Assembly (NCBI RefSeq): GCF_003148475.1
Contig: NZ_QGGG01000014.1
Location: 62,001-126,000, forward strand
Source: Pseudaminobacter salicylatoxidans
Lineage (GTDB): Bacteria > Pseudomonadota > Alphaproteobacteria > Rhizobiales > Rhizobiaceae
Direction: 5' to 3'
Length of the DNA: 64,000 bases
The stretch's first letter is position 1; each line of letters opens with the position of its first letter. Positions 53,122-62,077 of the stretch are shown here, one piece after another. The position numbers were made by a program, and so were the translations under genes. The notes under the pieces are model-generated. The model saw only the letters and a list, made by a program, of their open reading frames with translations. It ran no database searches and had not been told where the DNA came from.

Positions 53122-54246
53122 ATGAGCGCCGGAAAACCGCACTTCGCCACCAGACGCGACGTGTTGCGCGGCAGTCTTGGCATAGCGCTGCTGCCGATAC
53201 TCGGCACTGGGGGAGTTGCCGAGGAGCGGCCGACGACGGACGCGACCTTCATTTTCACCAATGACGTGCATGCCTGCCGCATGGCATCCGGGCTCAGCCC
53301 CCATTGCGAGCAGGAAGGCAAGACGGATGCCAACCTGCTGCGTCACATCGCGGCGCTGAACCGGCTGCCCGGCGGCAAATGGCCACTGAAAACGAGTGGC
53401 AAGGCAAGCGGCCTTGCCGGCGCTGGCCAGAAAATCGAGACGCCGCTCGGTGTCGTCATCGGCGGCGACATGACTGACGACGGCGGCGGACAGGTGACGC
53501 TGCCAAGCGAGGGCACGCAGCTTCTGCAGTTCAGCCACCGCTATCAGCAAGGCATGGGTGCGGATCGGGTGCATTTTCCGGTCTATGCCGGGCTTGGCAA
53601 CCACGATCTCGACCAGGATGGCCCGGCCCCGCATGTCGATTGGTATCGACGCGAAATGCGCGATTATGTCGAGATCAATCACCGGCCAAGCGTGTTCTTC
53701 AAGCCGCCGGTGCCGGCCAAGAACTACGATGTGGGCTCTGACTGCTATTCGTGGGACTGGGGTGGGCTGCATCTCGTCCAGACCCACCGCTTCGCTGGCG
53801 ATACAGCCAAGGGCGCCATCAACGGCCTGCCCTGGCTTAAGGACGATCTGGCCACCTATGCCGGCGACGGGCGACCGGTCATTCTCTTCCAGCACTATGG
53901 CTGGGATCCGTTCTCGCTGGAGCGATGGGATCCTTCCGCCCGCATCTTCGACAACGCGGGAGCGGGCCGATCGCACTGGTGGAGCAGGGAGGACCAGCAA
54001 GCCCTGCTTACGGTCCTGTCCGATTACAATATAGTCGGCATCTTCCACGGCCATGAGCACGACACGGCCCTGATCTACCAGCACCACGGGCTGGACATCT
54101 TCAAGCCGAAAGCCGCTTTCAAGGGCGGTTTCGCGCTGGCGCATGTGACCGACCGTTTCATGGATGTCACGCTCGGTGAAGCGGTCAACGCAGATGGGGA
54201 GGTGGTGTTCACCAATGCGTTCAGCAAACCGCTCACTACCGGCTGA
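53122..54246 (+). CDS. Tat-exported metallophosphoesterase
   Basis: A 374-residue protein. The start has a twin-arginine signal (TRRDVLRGSLGIALLPILGT), so it should be exported folded. The calcineurin-like metal motifs are IFTNDVHACRM, IGGDMTDDG, GLGNHDLDQDG and GIFHGHEHDTA. The protein is a metal-dependent phosphoesterase of unknown substrate. It is followed by proC after 54 bases, on the same strand. Confidence 0.88.
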   Translation: MSAGKPHFATRRDVLRGSLGIALLPILGTGGVAEERPTTDATFIFTNDVHACRMASGLSPHCEQEGKTDANLLRHIAALNRLPGGKWPLKTSGKASGLAGAGQKIETPLGVVIGGDMTDDGGGQVTLPSEGTQLLQFSHRYQQGMGADRVHFPVYAGLGNHDLDQDGPAPHVDWYRREMRDYVEINHRPSVFFKPPVPAKNYDVGSDCYSWDWGGLHLVQTHRFAGDTAKGAINGLPWLKDDLATYAGDGRPVILFQHYGWDPFSLERWDPSARIFDNAGAGRSHWWSREDQQALLTVLSDYNIVGIFHGHEHDTALIYQHHGLDIFKPKAAFKGGFALAHVTDRFMDVTLGEAVNADGEVVFTNAFSKPLTTG

Positions 54247-54300
54247 CGCACTTCCCGCTCTGCCCCAGACAGTCTATTGAAGCCTTTTCAGGAGGAACGC

Positions 54301-55113
54301 ATGACCGTGAAAGTGCTGCTCGCCGGTTGCGGCAATATGGGATACGCGATGCTGGCCGGCTGGCTGAAATCGGGGCAATTGCGCCCCTCGGAAGCTTTCG
54401 TGGTGGAGCCCAATGCGGACTTGCGCGCACGCGCCGAGAAGCTGGGCGTGGCGACCGGCGCCAGCACCTCCCAACTTCCCGTCGGCACGCCCGAAATCGT
54501 GGTTCTGGCGGTGAAGCCGCAGGTGATCCGCGAAGTCACGGCAAGCTACGAGCATCTTGGCAATGGCAAGACCACATTCGTCAGCGTCGCGGCGGGAACG
54601 CCCATCGCCACGTTCGAACAAGTGCTTGGCGACAAAACGCCTGTCATCCGCGTCATGCCCAACACGCCGGCCGCTATCGGCAAGGGCATGATGGTGGTCT
54701 GCGCCAACCCGCATGTGAGCGCCCGGACAAAACAATTCGTTGACGACCTGCTGGCGGCAAGTGGCGCGGTGGCAACCATCGACGACGAAAAGCTGATGGA
54801 TGCGGTCACGGCCGTTTCCGGCTCCGGTCCCGCCTACATCTTCCATTTCATCGAATGCCTGACGGCCGCCGCCGAACATGCCGGCCTGCCCGCCGAAACG
54901 GCGAAACTGCTTGCCATGCAGACGGTTTACGGCGCTGCCAGCCTGGCGTTCGAAAGCGACGAGGAACCCGGCTTGCTGCGCCAACAGGTGACAAGCCCCA
55001 ACGGCACCACCGCCGCCGCGCTTGCCGTGCTGATGGGCGATGACAGGCTCAAGTCGCTGGTGACGGAAGCGGTAGAGGCCGCGCGGTTGCGGTCGGTCGA
55101 GCTGGGGAAATAG
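54301..55113 (+). CDS. proC: Pyrroline-5-carboxylate reductase
   Basis: A 270-residue enzyme that reduces pyrroline-5-carboxylate to proline using NAD(P)H. It begins KVLLAGCGNMGYAMLAGWLK (dinucleotide motif) and contains VSVAAGTPI, RVMPNTPAAIGKGM, and the signature DAVTAVSGSGPAYIFHFIEC at about residue 165. The C-terminus TSPNGTTAAALAVLM is also typical. AGGAGGAACGC precedes the ATG. It converges with the vapC-like gene, two bases away. Confidence 0.97.
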   Translation: MTVKVLLAGCGNMGYAMLAGWLKSGQLRPSEAFVVEPNADLRARAEKLGVATGASTSQLPVGTPEIVVLAVKPQVIREVTASYEHLGNGKTTFVSVAAGTPIATFEQVLGDKTPVIRVMPNTPAAIGKGMMVVCANPHVSARTKQFVDDLLAASGAVATIDDEKLMDAVTAVSGSGPAYIFHFIECLTAAAEHAGLPAETAKLLAMQTVYGAASLAFESDEEPGLLRQQVTSPNGTTAAALAVLMGDDRLKSLVTEAVEAARLRSVELGK

Positions 55114-55115
55114 CG

Positions 55116-55532
55116 CTACAGGGCAACGAAGGGATTGCGGATAGTCAGTTGCTGCTCGATCGTCAGTCCATGGTGCATGTCTTCCGACAACAGCGTCTCG
55201 CAACCTGATGTGAGTGCGGCGGCGACTATCATACCGTCATAGATAGCGAGTCGGTGCCTTTCTGCGATCAGGAGACCGACTTCATGAACCTCTTCGGTCA
55301 GAGACACAACGGTCAGCAATTCGCGAATGAGCATGAGAAATTCACGCGTTTCAGCCCACGACAGAGCCATCTTTCGTCGGGCAACGCTGGCGATCTCGTT
55401 CAGCACCTGAACGCTGGTTTTCCCGCCACTTTGCAGGAGTGTTTCTGTTCTCCGCGCCTTCGCCTCATCGGCCGAGGCCAGGTAGAGCAGCACATTAGTG
55501 TCGAAAAACGCACCGCCTTGCTCAGCGGGCAT
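55116..55532 (-). CDS. PIN-domain toxin (VapC-like)
   Basis: A 138-residue PIN-domain ribonuclease. The acidic residues are Asp in FFDTNVLLYLAS, Glu in VLNEIA, Asp in IYDGMIVAAA, and Asp in LLSEDMHHGL. VapC toxins cleave initiator tRNA or rRNA and are held in check by a DNA-binding antitoxin. The ATG at 55532 overlaps the antitoxin gene by 11 bases, which sets the gene order antitoxin-toxin. Confidence 0.9.
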   Translation of the reverse strand: MPAEQGGAFFDTNVLLYLASADEAKARRTETLLQSGGKTSVQVLNEIASVARRKMALSWAETREFLMLIRELLTVVSLTEEVHEVGLLIAERHRLAIYDGMIVAAALTSGCETLLSEDMHHGLTIEQQLTIRNPFVAL

Positions 55533-55752
55533 TGGCGTCTTCTCGTTCGAACTTGAAATCGGCAGGCAGGCGGCCTCGATAGTATCGCAGCCGGTGTAGA
55601 AGCTCAGCGCGCCCGGGCTTCCGCGCAAGCCCCAACTCGCGACGGTCTGTCACGTGTAGCTCGATTTTGTCGCCTTCCTTGAGGTCAAGCGCATGAACCA
55701 CCGCCGCAGGCAGACGTACCGCCAAGCTGTTTCCCCATTTTGAGACTTTCAT
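55522..55752 (-). CDS. AbrB/MazE-family antitoxin
   Basis: A 76-residue protein with a swapped-hairpin AbrB/MazE DNA-binding start: MKVSKWGNSLAVRLPAAVVH then LKEGDKIELHV. The C-terminal tail is basic and would bind the toxin. It is upstream of and overlapping the PIN-domain gene, so the pair is a type II toxin-antitoxin module. The promoter region (55753-55824) is short and A+T-rich (ATATACATATTGGCTAATGT), a likely autoregulation site. Confidence 0.88.
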   Translation of the reverse strand: MKVSKWGNSLAVRLPAAVVHALDLKEGDKIELHVTDRRELGLARKPGRAELLHRLRYYRGRLPADFKFEREDANAR

Positions 55753-55824
55753 GCCAGCCTCCCAAGATATACATATTGGCTAATGTATATCCGACCGTCT
55801 GATTGATCAAGGAAACCACAGAAG

Positions 55825-57147
55825 TCAGGCCATCTCGACGCCGTAAAGCATCTCGTCCTGCTTGCGGCGCAGGCCGAAGAGGCGGGTGGTGGGGTCGGGC
55901 GCGGAATTGTCGGTGGTGAGCAGTTCTCCCTTCTTTACAGGCTTCAGCACCTTGCCGCCTTCCAGCAGGCCGACCGGCACCGCATGGCTGGCGCGAGCTT
56001 CCTCCACCGTCATGGTCCAGGAGCGGTAGCATGTCTCGCCAATGGCGTCGAAGGTCTCACCGGCCGCGAGGTCGCGCTTGGCCACCGCGCAGACTTCCGC
56101 GACAGGACGCGGCAGCGGCACCATGTCTGGACGACCATAGAGCATGATGCGCGCGGCCGTCAGCGGCACTTCCAGCGAAGTCAGGTGATAGGGCCTGAAA
56201 AATGAGTAGTAGGGTCCGCGGCCGATATGCAGGTCGTCCATGCGCTCGATAATGCGCGGATGCGTTGCCTCGACCACCACGAAAACGCCCGGCGCCACGC
56301 CCTTGCCGATGGTGTAATCCACCACGCCCTTGCGGCTCAGCACGCCGCCGGCTTCCTGCGGGATAAGCACCTTCGCCAGGTTGTCGCGATCGACCTTGGG
56401 GCCGTGCATGCCGGGCTTGTCAGGAACGAGGCCGGTGGCGTTGGCGATCGCCGCCATCTCGACCATGGTCTTGGAACCGTCGATGAACTCCACCAGCATG
56501 CGCGGGTTCATGTTGCGGCGCTCGGCTTCCTCGCGATAGTCGTCGGGCACGGCATCATGGTTGAGCGGATTGTTCTTGCCCTTGCCGGCCGAGACGATTG
56601 TGTAGCCGAGCGCGGTGGCGAACTCGATGAGTTCCATGCAACTCGACGGCTCGTCGCCGGCCCCGACCGAATAGACGACGCCGAGCCTGTCGGCCTGCTT
56701 CTTCAGATAGGCGCCGATGGTGACGTCTGCCTCGACATTCATCATGACGAGGTGCTTGCCGTGTTCCATGGCCATCAGGTCGAAATCGGCGGCCACGCCC
56801 GGCTTTCCGGTGGCGTCGATGACCACATCGATCAGCGGATTGGTGACCAGCATCTCGTTGGAGGTCACAGCGATCTTGCCGGCCTCGATGGCGGCCGTAA
56901 CCTTGGAGCCGGTGTCGGCATCGCAGGCCTTGGCATCGTCACCATAGGCGATCTCGATGGCAGCATGGGCAGTGTGCGGTCGGCGCGTGGAAATGGCGCA
57001 GACCTCGACGCCCTTCATCAGCATCGTCTGCGTGACCAGATCGGTGCCCATCTCGCCCGACCCGATGACGCCGATGCGCACCGGACGCCCCTCATCGGCA
57101 CGTTTGGCGAGATCACGGGCAAGCCCGGTGAGGGCAACATTGGTCAT
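55825..57147 (-). CDS. Homoserine-dehydrogenase-like oxidoreductase with SAF domain
   Basis: A 440-residue NAD(P)-binding protein. Residues 20-160 are a Rossmann domain (VRIGVIGSGEMGTDLVTQTM) of the homoserine-dehydrogenase/Gfo-like kind. The middle part contains YSVGAGDEPSSCMELIEFAT and the C-terminal 90 residues are a SAF-type domain (CAVAKRDLAAGETFD). Proteins of this architecture occur in sugar-acid and branched-sugar catabolism and are often mislabelled. The reaction is not known here. The ATG at 57147 starts the conserved sequence. Confidence 0.8.
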   Translation of the reverse strand: MTNVALTGLARDLAKRADEGRPVRIGVIGSGEMGTDLVTQTMLMKGVEVCAISTRRPHTAHAAIEIAYGDDAKACDADTGSKVTAAIEAGKIAVTSNEMLVTNPLIDVVIDATGKPGVAADFDLMAMEHGKHLVMMNVEADVTIGAYLKKQADRLGVVYSVGAGDEPSSCMELIEFATALGYTIVSAGKGKNNPLNHDAVPDDYREEAERRNMNPRMLVEFIDGSKTMVEMAAIANATGLVPDKPGMHGPKVDRDNLAKVLIPQEAGGVLSRKGVVDYTIGKGVAPGVFVVVEATHPRIIERMDDLHIGRGPYYSFFRPYHLTSLEVPLTAARIMLYGRPDMVPLPRPVAEVCAVAKRDLAAGETFDAIGETCYRSWTMTVEEARASHAVPVGLLEGGKVLKPVKKGELLTTDNSAPDPTTRLFGLRRKQDEMLYGVEMA

Positions 57148-57315
57148 GGCAAATCCGAATGCTTGGCAAAACTGGGAAGAGGTCCGAAAGACAGGCACGT
57201 CTTGCCAAGGAAACGAGCCTGCGTCCAGTCACACTCTAGCACAATTGGCGGGCAAGGTCGTCGCAGGCGACAACGCTTGCATGCGCCCCATGGCCGGGTA
57301 GCGCGCTTTGCGCGC

Positions 57316-57657
57316 TCAGCGCGCCTCGATCTCGGCCTGCAGCGCCGCCATCTGCGGGGCGGCAGCGGCAACGGCGGCACGCTCGATGGCGCGGAACCGC
57401 GTAACCACCGACAGGCCGACAGGCGTAAGCTGCGCCCCTCCGCCATGCTTGCCGCCGGTCTGCGCCGAGACAAGGGGTTTGCCGAACAGCTTGTTCATCT
57501 CCTCGACCAGATCCCATGCCCGCTTGTAGGACATGTTCATGGCCCGCGCGGCGGCGGAAATGGAGCCAAAAGCGGCAATCTGTTCAAGCAGTTCGATTTT
57601 TCCTGGCCCGATCCGGCCTTGCGGATCGAGATTTATCCTCAAAGTCAAAGACGGCAT
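57316..57657 (-). CDS. modE: ModE-like transcriptional regulator, DNA-binding domain only
   Basis: A 113-residue winged-helix protein. RIGPGKIELLEQIAAFGSIS then AAARAMNMSYKRAWDLVEEM is the ModE N-terminal pattern, with AMNMSYKRAWD as the recognition helix. The usual C-terminal pair of molybdate-binding TOBE/Mop domains (about 130 residues) is missing, so molybdate sensing must use another route, for instance contact with ModC. It is the last gene of the mod operon, 22 bases after modC. The ATG at 57657 follows AAGGA. A candidate ModE box stands upstream of modA at 60437-60460. Confidence 0.87.
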   Translation of the reverse strand: MPSLTLRINLDPQGRIGPGKIELLEQIAAFGSISAAARAMNMSYKRAWDLVEEMNKLFGKPLVSAQTGGKHGGGAQLTPVGLSVVTRFRAIERAAVAAAAPQMAALQAEIEAR

Positions 57658-57679
57658 ATCATCGCATTCCTTTTGAACG

Positions 57680-58789
57680 CTAGATATCATGCAAGGCTCC
57701 GGTGCGGGACAAATTTTCCTGATCGAACGCCACGGTCTTGATCACTGCGAAAACGGGGCGTCCGACCGCAAGGTCGAGAGCGTGCAGCGATTGGCGGGTG
57801 ATGCGCGACATCACCGCCTCGCCACCGCAGTCGATGCGGACCTCCACCGCGACACCGTCCGCCGGCTGAATCGCGGCGATCGTGCCCGCCAGCATGTTGA
57901 GCGCGCTCAGGCCTTGCGGACGTTCGGTCGCGATTATGACGTCGCGTGCACGGATACGCACGCGAACCTTGTTGCCGAGGCCTGCATCTATCCGCGGCAC
58001 GCGTATCTCGCCGGCCCGCGAGGCAAGCATGGTCATATCGAATTCGCGGTCGTGGGCAGCAACCTGCATGTCGAGCACCGCCCCGCCCTCGCCCTGCGCC
58101 TCTTTCGGCAGCAGGTCGAGCCGTTGCATGATGGTCCCGGTGGGTCCGAACGCCGACAGCTTGCCCTGCGACATGACCGCCACATCACTCGCCAGCCGCG
58201 CCACCTCGCCGATCGAGTGGCTGACATAGACGATGGGGATTTTCGTCTCGTCGCGCAGCCGCTCGATATAGGGCATGATCTCGGCCTTGCGCGCTTCGTC
58301 CAGCGAGGCAAGAGGCTCGTCCATCAGAAGCAGCCGGGGGCTCGTCAGCAGCGCCCGGCCGATTGCGACGCGTTGCTTCTCGCCACCGGAAAGGCGGCTG
58401 GGACGTCGTTCCAGCAAATGACCGATGCCCAGAAGTTCGACCACACGGCCAAGATCCTCATAGCGCTCTGCCGAGGGCGTGAACCAGCGGCCATAGAGCA
58501 GATTTGTGCGTACGCTCATATGTGGAAAGAGCCGCGGCTCCTGGAACACATAACCGACGCGCCGCTTGTGCGCGGGCACGAAGATGCGCTCGGCAGTGTC
58601 GACGAAGACCCTGCCCTGCGCCGTGATGCGCCCGCGATCGGGACGCATCAGCCCGCCGATCAGGTTTATGAGAGAGGTTTTGCCCGAGCCGGACGGGCCG
58701 AACAGCGCCGTCAGCCGGCCAGCGCTTTCGAAACGGGCCTCCAGCGTGAGAGAGCCGAGACGCTGGCTGATGTCGACCGAGACCGTCAT
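57680..58789 (-). CDS. modC: Molybdate ABC transporter ATP-binding protein
   Basis: A 369-residue ATPase with Walker A GPSGSGKT (residues 31-38), signature LSGGEKQRVAIGRALL (about 136), Walker B LLMDEPLASLDEARK, and a C-terminal Mop/TOBE domain (about 295-360) that binds molybdate in many ModC proteins. Its ATG overlaps the modB stop by four bases. It drives molybdate import through ModB. Confidence 0.96.
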   Translation of the reverse strand: MTVSVDISQRLGSLTLEARFESAGRLTALFGPSGSGKTSLINLIGGLMRPDRGRITAQGRVFVDTAERIFVPAHKRRVGYVFQEPRLFPHMSVRTNLLYGRWFTPSAERYEDLGRVVELLGIGHLLERRPSRLSGGEKQRVAIGRALLTSPRLLLMDEPLASLDEARKAEIMPYIERLRDETKIPIVYVSHSIGEVARLASDVAVMSQGKLSAFGPTGTIMQRLDLLPKEAQGEGGAVLDMQVAAHDREFDMTMLASRAGEIRVPRIDAGLGNKVRVRIRARDVIIATERPQGLSALNMLAGTIAAIQPADGVAVEVRIDCGGEAVMSRITRQSLHALDLAVGRPVFAVIKTVAFDQENLSRTGALHDI

Positions 58790-59487
58790 TCGATATCGAG
58801 CCTCTTGCCGAGCCGCCGTGACATTGCCTCGGAGGCGACCAGCGCCGTCATGGAAATGATGATCGATACGATGGTGAGCCGAAGCGCGCCGACATCGCCA
58901 CCCGGCACCTGGGTGAAGGTGTAGATAGCGGAAGGCAGCGTCTGCGTCTCGCCCGGAATATTGGAAACGAAGGTGATGGTGGCGCCGAATTCACCCATCG
59001 CCTTGGCGAATGACAGGATCATGCCTGCAATCACGCCAGGCAGGATCAGCGGCAGCGTGACGGTGAAGAAGACCCAGGCCGGATTGGCTCCCAGCGTGCC
59101 GGCGGCAGCCTCCAGCTTGCGGTCCACCGCCTCTATGGAGAGGCGGATGGCGCGTACCATCAACGGAAAACCCATCACACCGCAGGCAAGGGCCGCGCCC
59201 GTCCAGCGGAAAGAGAAAACGATGCCGAAATTCTCGGCCAGGAAGGCGCCAACGGGTCCGCGCCGGCCAAAGGTGAGCAGCAGGAGATAACCGGTGACTA
59301 CCGGCGGCAAGATCAGCGGCAGATGGACAATGCCGTTGAGCACCGACTTGCCCCAGAACTTTCCACGCGCCAGAAGCAGCGCCACGGCGATACCGATGGG
59401 CAGGCTGACCACCATCGCCCACGTCGACACCTTGAGCGAAAGGTGGACCGCTGTCCATTCCTCGGGGCTGAGCTGCATCCAGCTCAT
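58786..59487 (-). CDS. modB: Molybdate ABC transporter permease
   Basis: A 233-residue permease with five or six membrane helices. The start SPEEWTAVHLSLKVSTWAMV is typical of ModB, followed by LPLILPPVVTGYLLLLTFGR. The EAA-like loop is EAAAGTLGANPAWVFFTVTL. GGAAAGGTG precedes the ATG. It lies between modA (90 bases upstream) and modC (overlap). Confidence 0.96.
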   Translation of the reverse strand: MSWMQLSPEEWTAVHLSLKVSTWAMVVSLPIGIAVALLLARGKFWGKSVLNGIVHLPLILPPVVTGYLLLLTFGRRGPVGAFLAENFGIVFSFRWTGAALACGVMGFPLMVRAIRLSIEAVDRKLEAAAGTLGANPAWVFFTVTLPLILPGVIAGMILSFAKAMGEFGATITFVSNIPGETQTLPSAIYTFTQVPGGDVGALRLTIVSIIISMTALVASEAMSRRLGKRLDIE

Positions 59488-59576
59488 GCCCCCGCACCTT
59501 TCCGAAATTCGGTACGCACGTCCATCTGCATCCTATAGACTGGAAGACCGACATATGCCGGTCCAATTTCCAAATC

Positions 59577-60377
59577 TTAGTTTGTGCGCACCAGAACCGT
59601 GAAGCCCTGCGCCTCGAACAGCGGCCTGGCCTTCGCCGACTTCAGATAATCGAGGAATTTGGCGGCGTCCTCGTTCTTCGTATCCGCAAGCAACCCGGCC
59701 GGATAGATGATCGGCTCATGCGTGTCCTGCGGGAAGGCGGCGATGATCTTGACCTCCGGGTCGGCAGCGGCATCTGTCTGGTAGACGATGCCCAACGGAG
59801 CTTCACCGGTCGCGACCAGCTTCAGGGCGGCGCGAACATTCTCGGCCTGCGCAACCTTGTTCTCCACCGACGACCAGACGCCGAGCTTTTCCAGCGCGGC
59901 CTTGCCGTATTTGCCGGCCGGCACAGCCTTCACGTCGGCCATGGCGAGCCTGCCGTCGCCCAGAAGGTCTGCGAGCTTGAAATCCGGCTCGATGGTCGTC
60001 TCGGTCGTCGAATCCCTTGGAGCGATCAGCACGATGCGGTTGCCGAGAAGCTGCACTTCGGTATCGGGCTTGGTGAGGTTCTTCCCGGACAGGTATCTCA
60101 TCCAGTCGAGGTCGGCCGAGATAAAGACATCGGCCGGCGCACCGCTTTCGATCTGCCTGGCAAGCGCGGAACTGGCCGCATAGGAAATGGTCGCCGGTTC
60201 GTTGCCATCGGCCTGCCAGGACGCATTGACGGCATCGAGCGCGTTCTTCAGGCTCGCGGCAGCGAACACAACCACATTGTCGGCCGCCTGCGTGGTTGGC
60301 ACCGCCGTAAGCAGCATGGCCACCATGCCGCCCACGGCGGCTGCAAAACGAAATCCAAAACCCCTGCGCGTCAGCAT
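59577..60377 (-). CDS. modA: Molybdate-binding periplasmic protein
   Basis: A 266-residue substrate-binding protein with signal peptide (FAAAVGGMVAMLLTAVPTTQ, then A-ADN). The mature start VVVFAAASLKNALDAVN is the ModA hallmark, where Ser residues bind the oxyanion. Other family segments are YAASSALARQIESGAPADVF and AGKYGKAALEKLGVW. GAGGGAGGG precedes the ATG. It is the first gene of the modABC-modE operon, supplying molybdate for molybdoenzymes. Confidence 0.96.
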   Translation of the reverse strand: MLTRRGFGFRFAAAVGGMVAMLLTAVPTTQAADNVVVFAAASLKNALDAVNASWQADGNEPATISYAASSALARQIESGAPADVFISADLDWMRYLSGKNLTKPDTEVQLLGNRIVLIAPRDSTTETTIEPDFKLADLLGDGRLAMADVKAVPAGKYGKAALEKLGVWSSVENKVAQAENVRAALKLVATGEAPLGIVYQTDAAADPEVKIIAAFPQDTHEPIIYPAGLLADTKNEDAAKFLDYLKSAKARPLFEAQGFTVLVRTN

Positions 60378-60436
60378 GACTGTCCCTCCCTCTGGAGCTG
60401 TTGAATCAGGATGGTGGCACGCTATGTGACTTCTTT

Positions 60437-60460
60437 CGATATATCCAGATGAATATAACC
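60437..60460. promoter_or_regulatory. Candidate ModE box upstream of modA
   Basis: CGATATATCCAG at 60437-60448 and ATGAATATAACC at 60449-60460 form an imperfect palindrome (8 of 12 positions match). It resembles the known ModE operator pattern CGnTATAT-N7-ATATAACG. It is 60 to 83 bases upstream of the modA start. It may be the site where the linked modE product represses transcription. Confidence 0.55.
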
Positions 60461-61108
60461 ATATACCTGAAATTTCTTCCATTTCCATCCAGATCCCGCT
60501 CCGGGATAGCTACCACTGCATATTGCGTCAGGTCAGTCGGGCATCATTCCTGACGCGCGACCAGAGACGACAGCCTGGACGAAGAGGCCACCGCGCCAGA
60601 TTAACGAGCTTTTACAAAATGTTACCCAAATGGGCTGGGGATTTCAGGTCTGCGTCACAATCCGATCCACGATCTGGCCTATTGGCCATACGGTATTGTT
60701 ATTGCGAGTGAAAATGCGGCCTGCCCCTTTGCAACATCGGTTTCTCGCAGCGAGCTTTGGATCGAGCCGCTGGCTGGCCTTTGGCCATCCCAGCCGGCGC
60801 AATCTTTGCTGGGGAACGCAACCGTTTCGTCCTTGCGGCGTTATGTGTGTCGGCACCGTTAGCGGTCTTCATGATGCCGAGGAAATCAAACATTGCGGAA
60901 AAGGGCAGCGATGCCTGGGGTGAGCTTTGTCGTCGCGATCCGGAATGCCAAAGCCACACTCAAGCGCGCCCTGCATCCATCCAGGCGTAACCGCTTCGGC
61001 GTTACAGCCGATACGCATCACCAGACCAGCTAGCGCCGCAAAATCATTAACCGGGATTGGACGGGTTGGCACGAACGCCCGATCAGTATGAAGAGGGAAG
61101 ACAACGAT
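60461..61108. other. 648-base region upstream of galU, no gene recognised
   Basis: Both strands have open frames of 60-100 codons, but their products lack recognisable motifs or ribosome sites. The stretch GCTTTTACAAAATGTTACC near 60,608 is AT-rich. Promoters of galU and modA are expected here. Confidence 0.4.
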
Positions 61109-62002
61109 ATGAAGAAAGTGAAAAAGGCTGTCATTCCAGTCGCGGGGCTTGGCACACGCTTCCTCCCAGCCACGAAGGCGATGCCCAAGGAAATGCTGAC
61201 TGTGGTTGACCGGCCTGTCGTTCAATATGCCGTGGACGAAGCGCTCGAAGCGGGCATCGAACACATCGTCTTCGTCACCGGCCGCAACAAGCACGTCATC
61301 GAGGACTATTTCGACATTCAGCCAGAACTGCTCGACACGCTGACGCGCTCGGGCAAGATGGACTTGCTTGCATCGCTCAAGCAGCTTCAGCCATTGCCGG
61401 GCTCGGTCAGCTTCACCCGCCAGCAGGCCCCGCACGGGCTTGGCCACGCAGTGTGGTGCGCGCGCGATATCGTGGGCGACGAGCCCTTCGCGCTGCTCCT
61501 TCCCGATATGGTTTCCTTCGGCGAGAAGGGTTGCCTCGCCGGTATCATGGAACTGTATGAACAGACCGGTGGCAATGTGCTCGCCGTCGAGCAATGCGAC
61601 CCGACCGAAACCAACAAATACGGCATCGTCGGCAAGGGGAACGCCGTGCGCGGCGGTTTCGCGGTCACCGAAATGGTGGAGAAGCCGGCACCAACGGCCG
61701 CGCCGTCCAACTATTACATCAATGGCCGCTACATCCTGCAGCCCGAGATTTTCGACATACTCGGCACGCAGGAGCGCGGCGCCGGCAACGAAATCCAGCT
61801 TACGGATGCCATGAGGCGGCTTGCCGAAGGCCAGTCGTTCCATGCCCATCCGTTCAAGGGCCGCATGTTCGACTGCGGCTCCAAGGAAGGCTTCATTCAG
61901 GCCAATGTGGCCTTCGCGCTCGCGCGCGACGACATTCGCGATCTGGTATTCGAGCCGATCGCCGAAATGATCGCCTCGCAAACGCGTCGCGCGGTCGCCT
62001 GA
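61109..62002 (+). CDS. galU: UTP-glucose-1-phosphate uridylyltransferase
   Basis: A 297-residue enzyme that makes UDP-glucose from UTP and glucose-1-phosphate, needed for exopolysaccharide, LPS and trehalose synthesis. Family motifs: [20 protein letters not shown] with the nucleotide-binding Gly-rich and Lys site, [13 protein letters not shown], and a [10 protein letters not shown] turn. The length matches bacterial GalU (about 295). The ATG at 61109 has AGGGAAG upstream; an ATG seven codons earlier is less likely. A terminator follows at 62015-62046. Confidence 0.97.
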   Translation: MKKVKKAVIPVAGLGTRFLPATKAMPKEMLTVVDRPVVQYAVDEALEAGIEHIVFVTGRNKHVIEDYFDIQPELLDTLTRSGKMDLLASLKQLQPLPGSVSFTRQQAPHGLGHAVWCARDIVGDEPFALLLPDMVSFGEKGCLAGIMELYEQTGGNVLAVEQCDPTETNKYGIVGKGNAVRGGFAVTEMVEKPAPTAAPSNYYINGRYILQPEIFDILGTQERGAGNEIQLTDAMRRLAEGQSFHAHPFKGRMFDCGSKEGFIQANVAFALARDDIRDLVFEPIAEMIASQTRRAVA

Positions 62003-62014
62003 GCCGTATGCCCG

Positions 62015-62054
62015 CAAGGCCGGAGGGCGTCGCACCTTCGGCCTTGTTTATTTC
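62015..62054 (+). terminator. Rho-independent terminator of galU
   Basis: CAAGGCCGGAGG at 62015-62026 pairs with CCTTCGGCCTTG at 62035-62046 (one G-T pair) across an eight-base loop and is followed by TTTATTTC. Confidence 0.8.
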
Positions 62055-62077
62055 GGGCAGACCCGGACTTGCGATAA

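Noticed and set aside
60630-60923. A 97-codon plus-strand frame upstream of galU
   Set aside because: No ribosome site, odd composition with many Trp, Cys and His, and no recognised motif.
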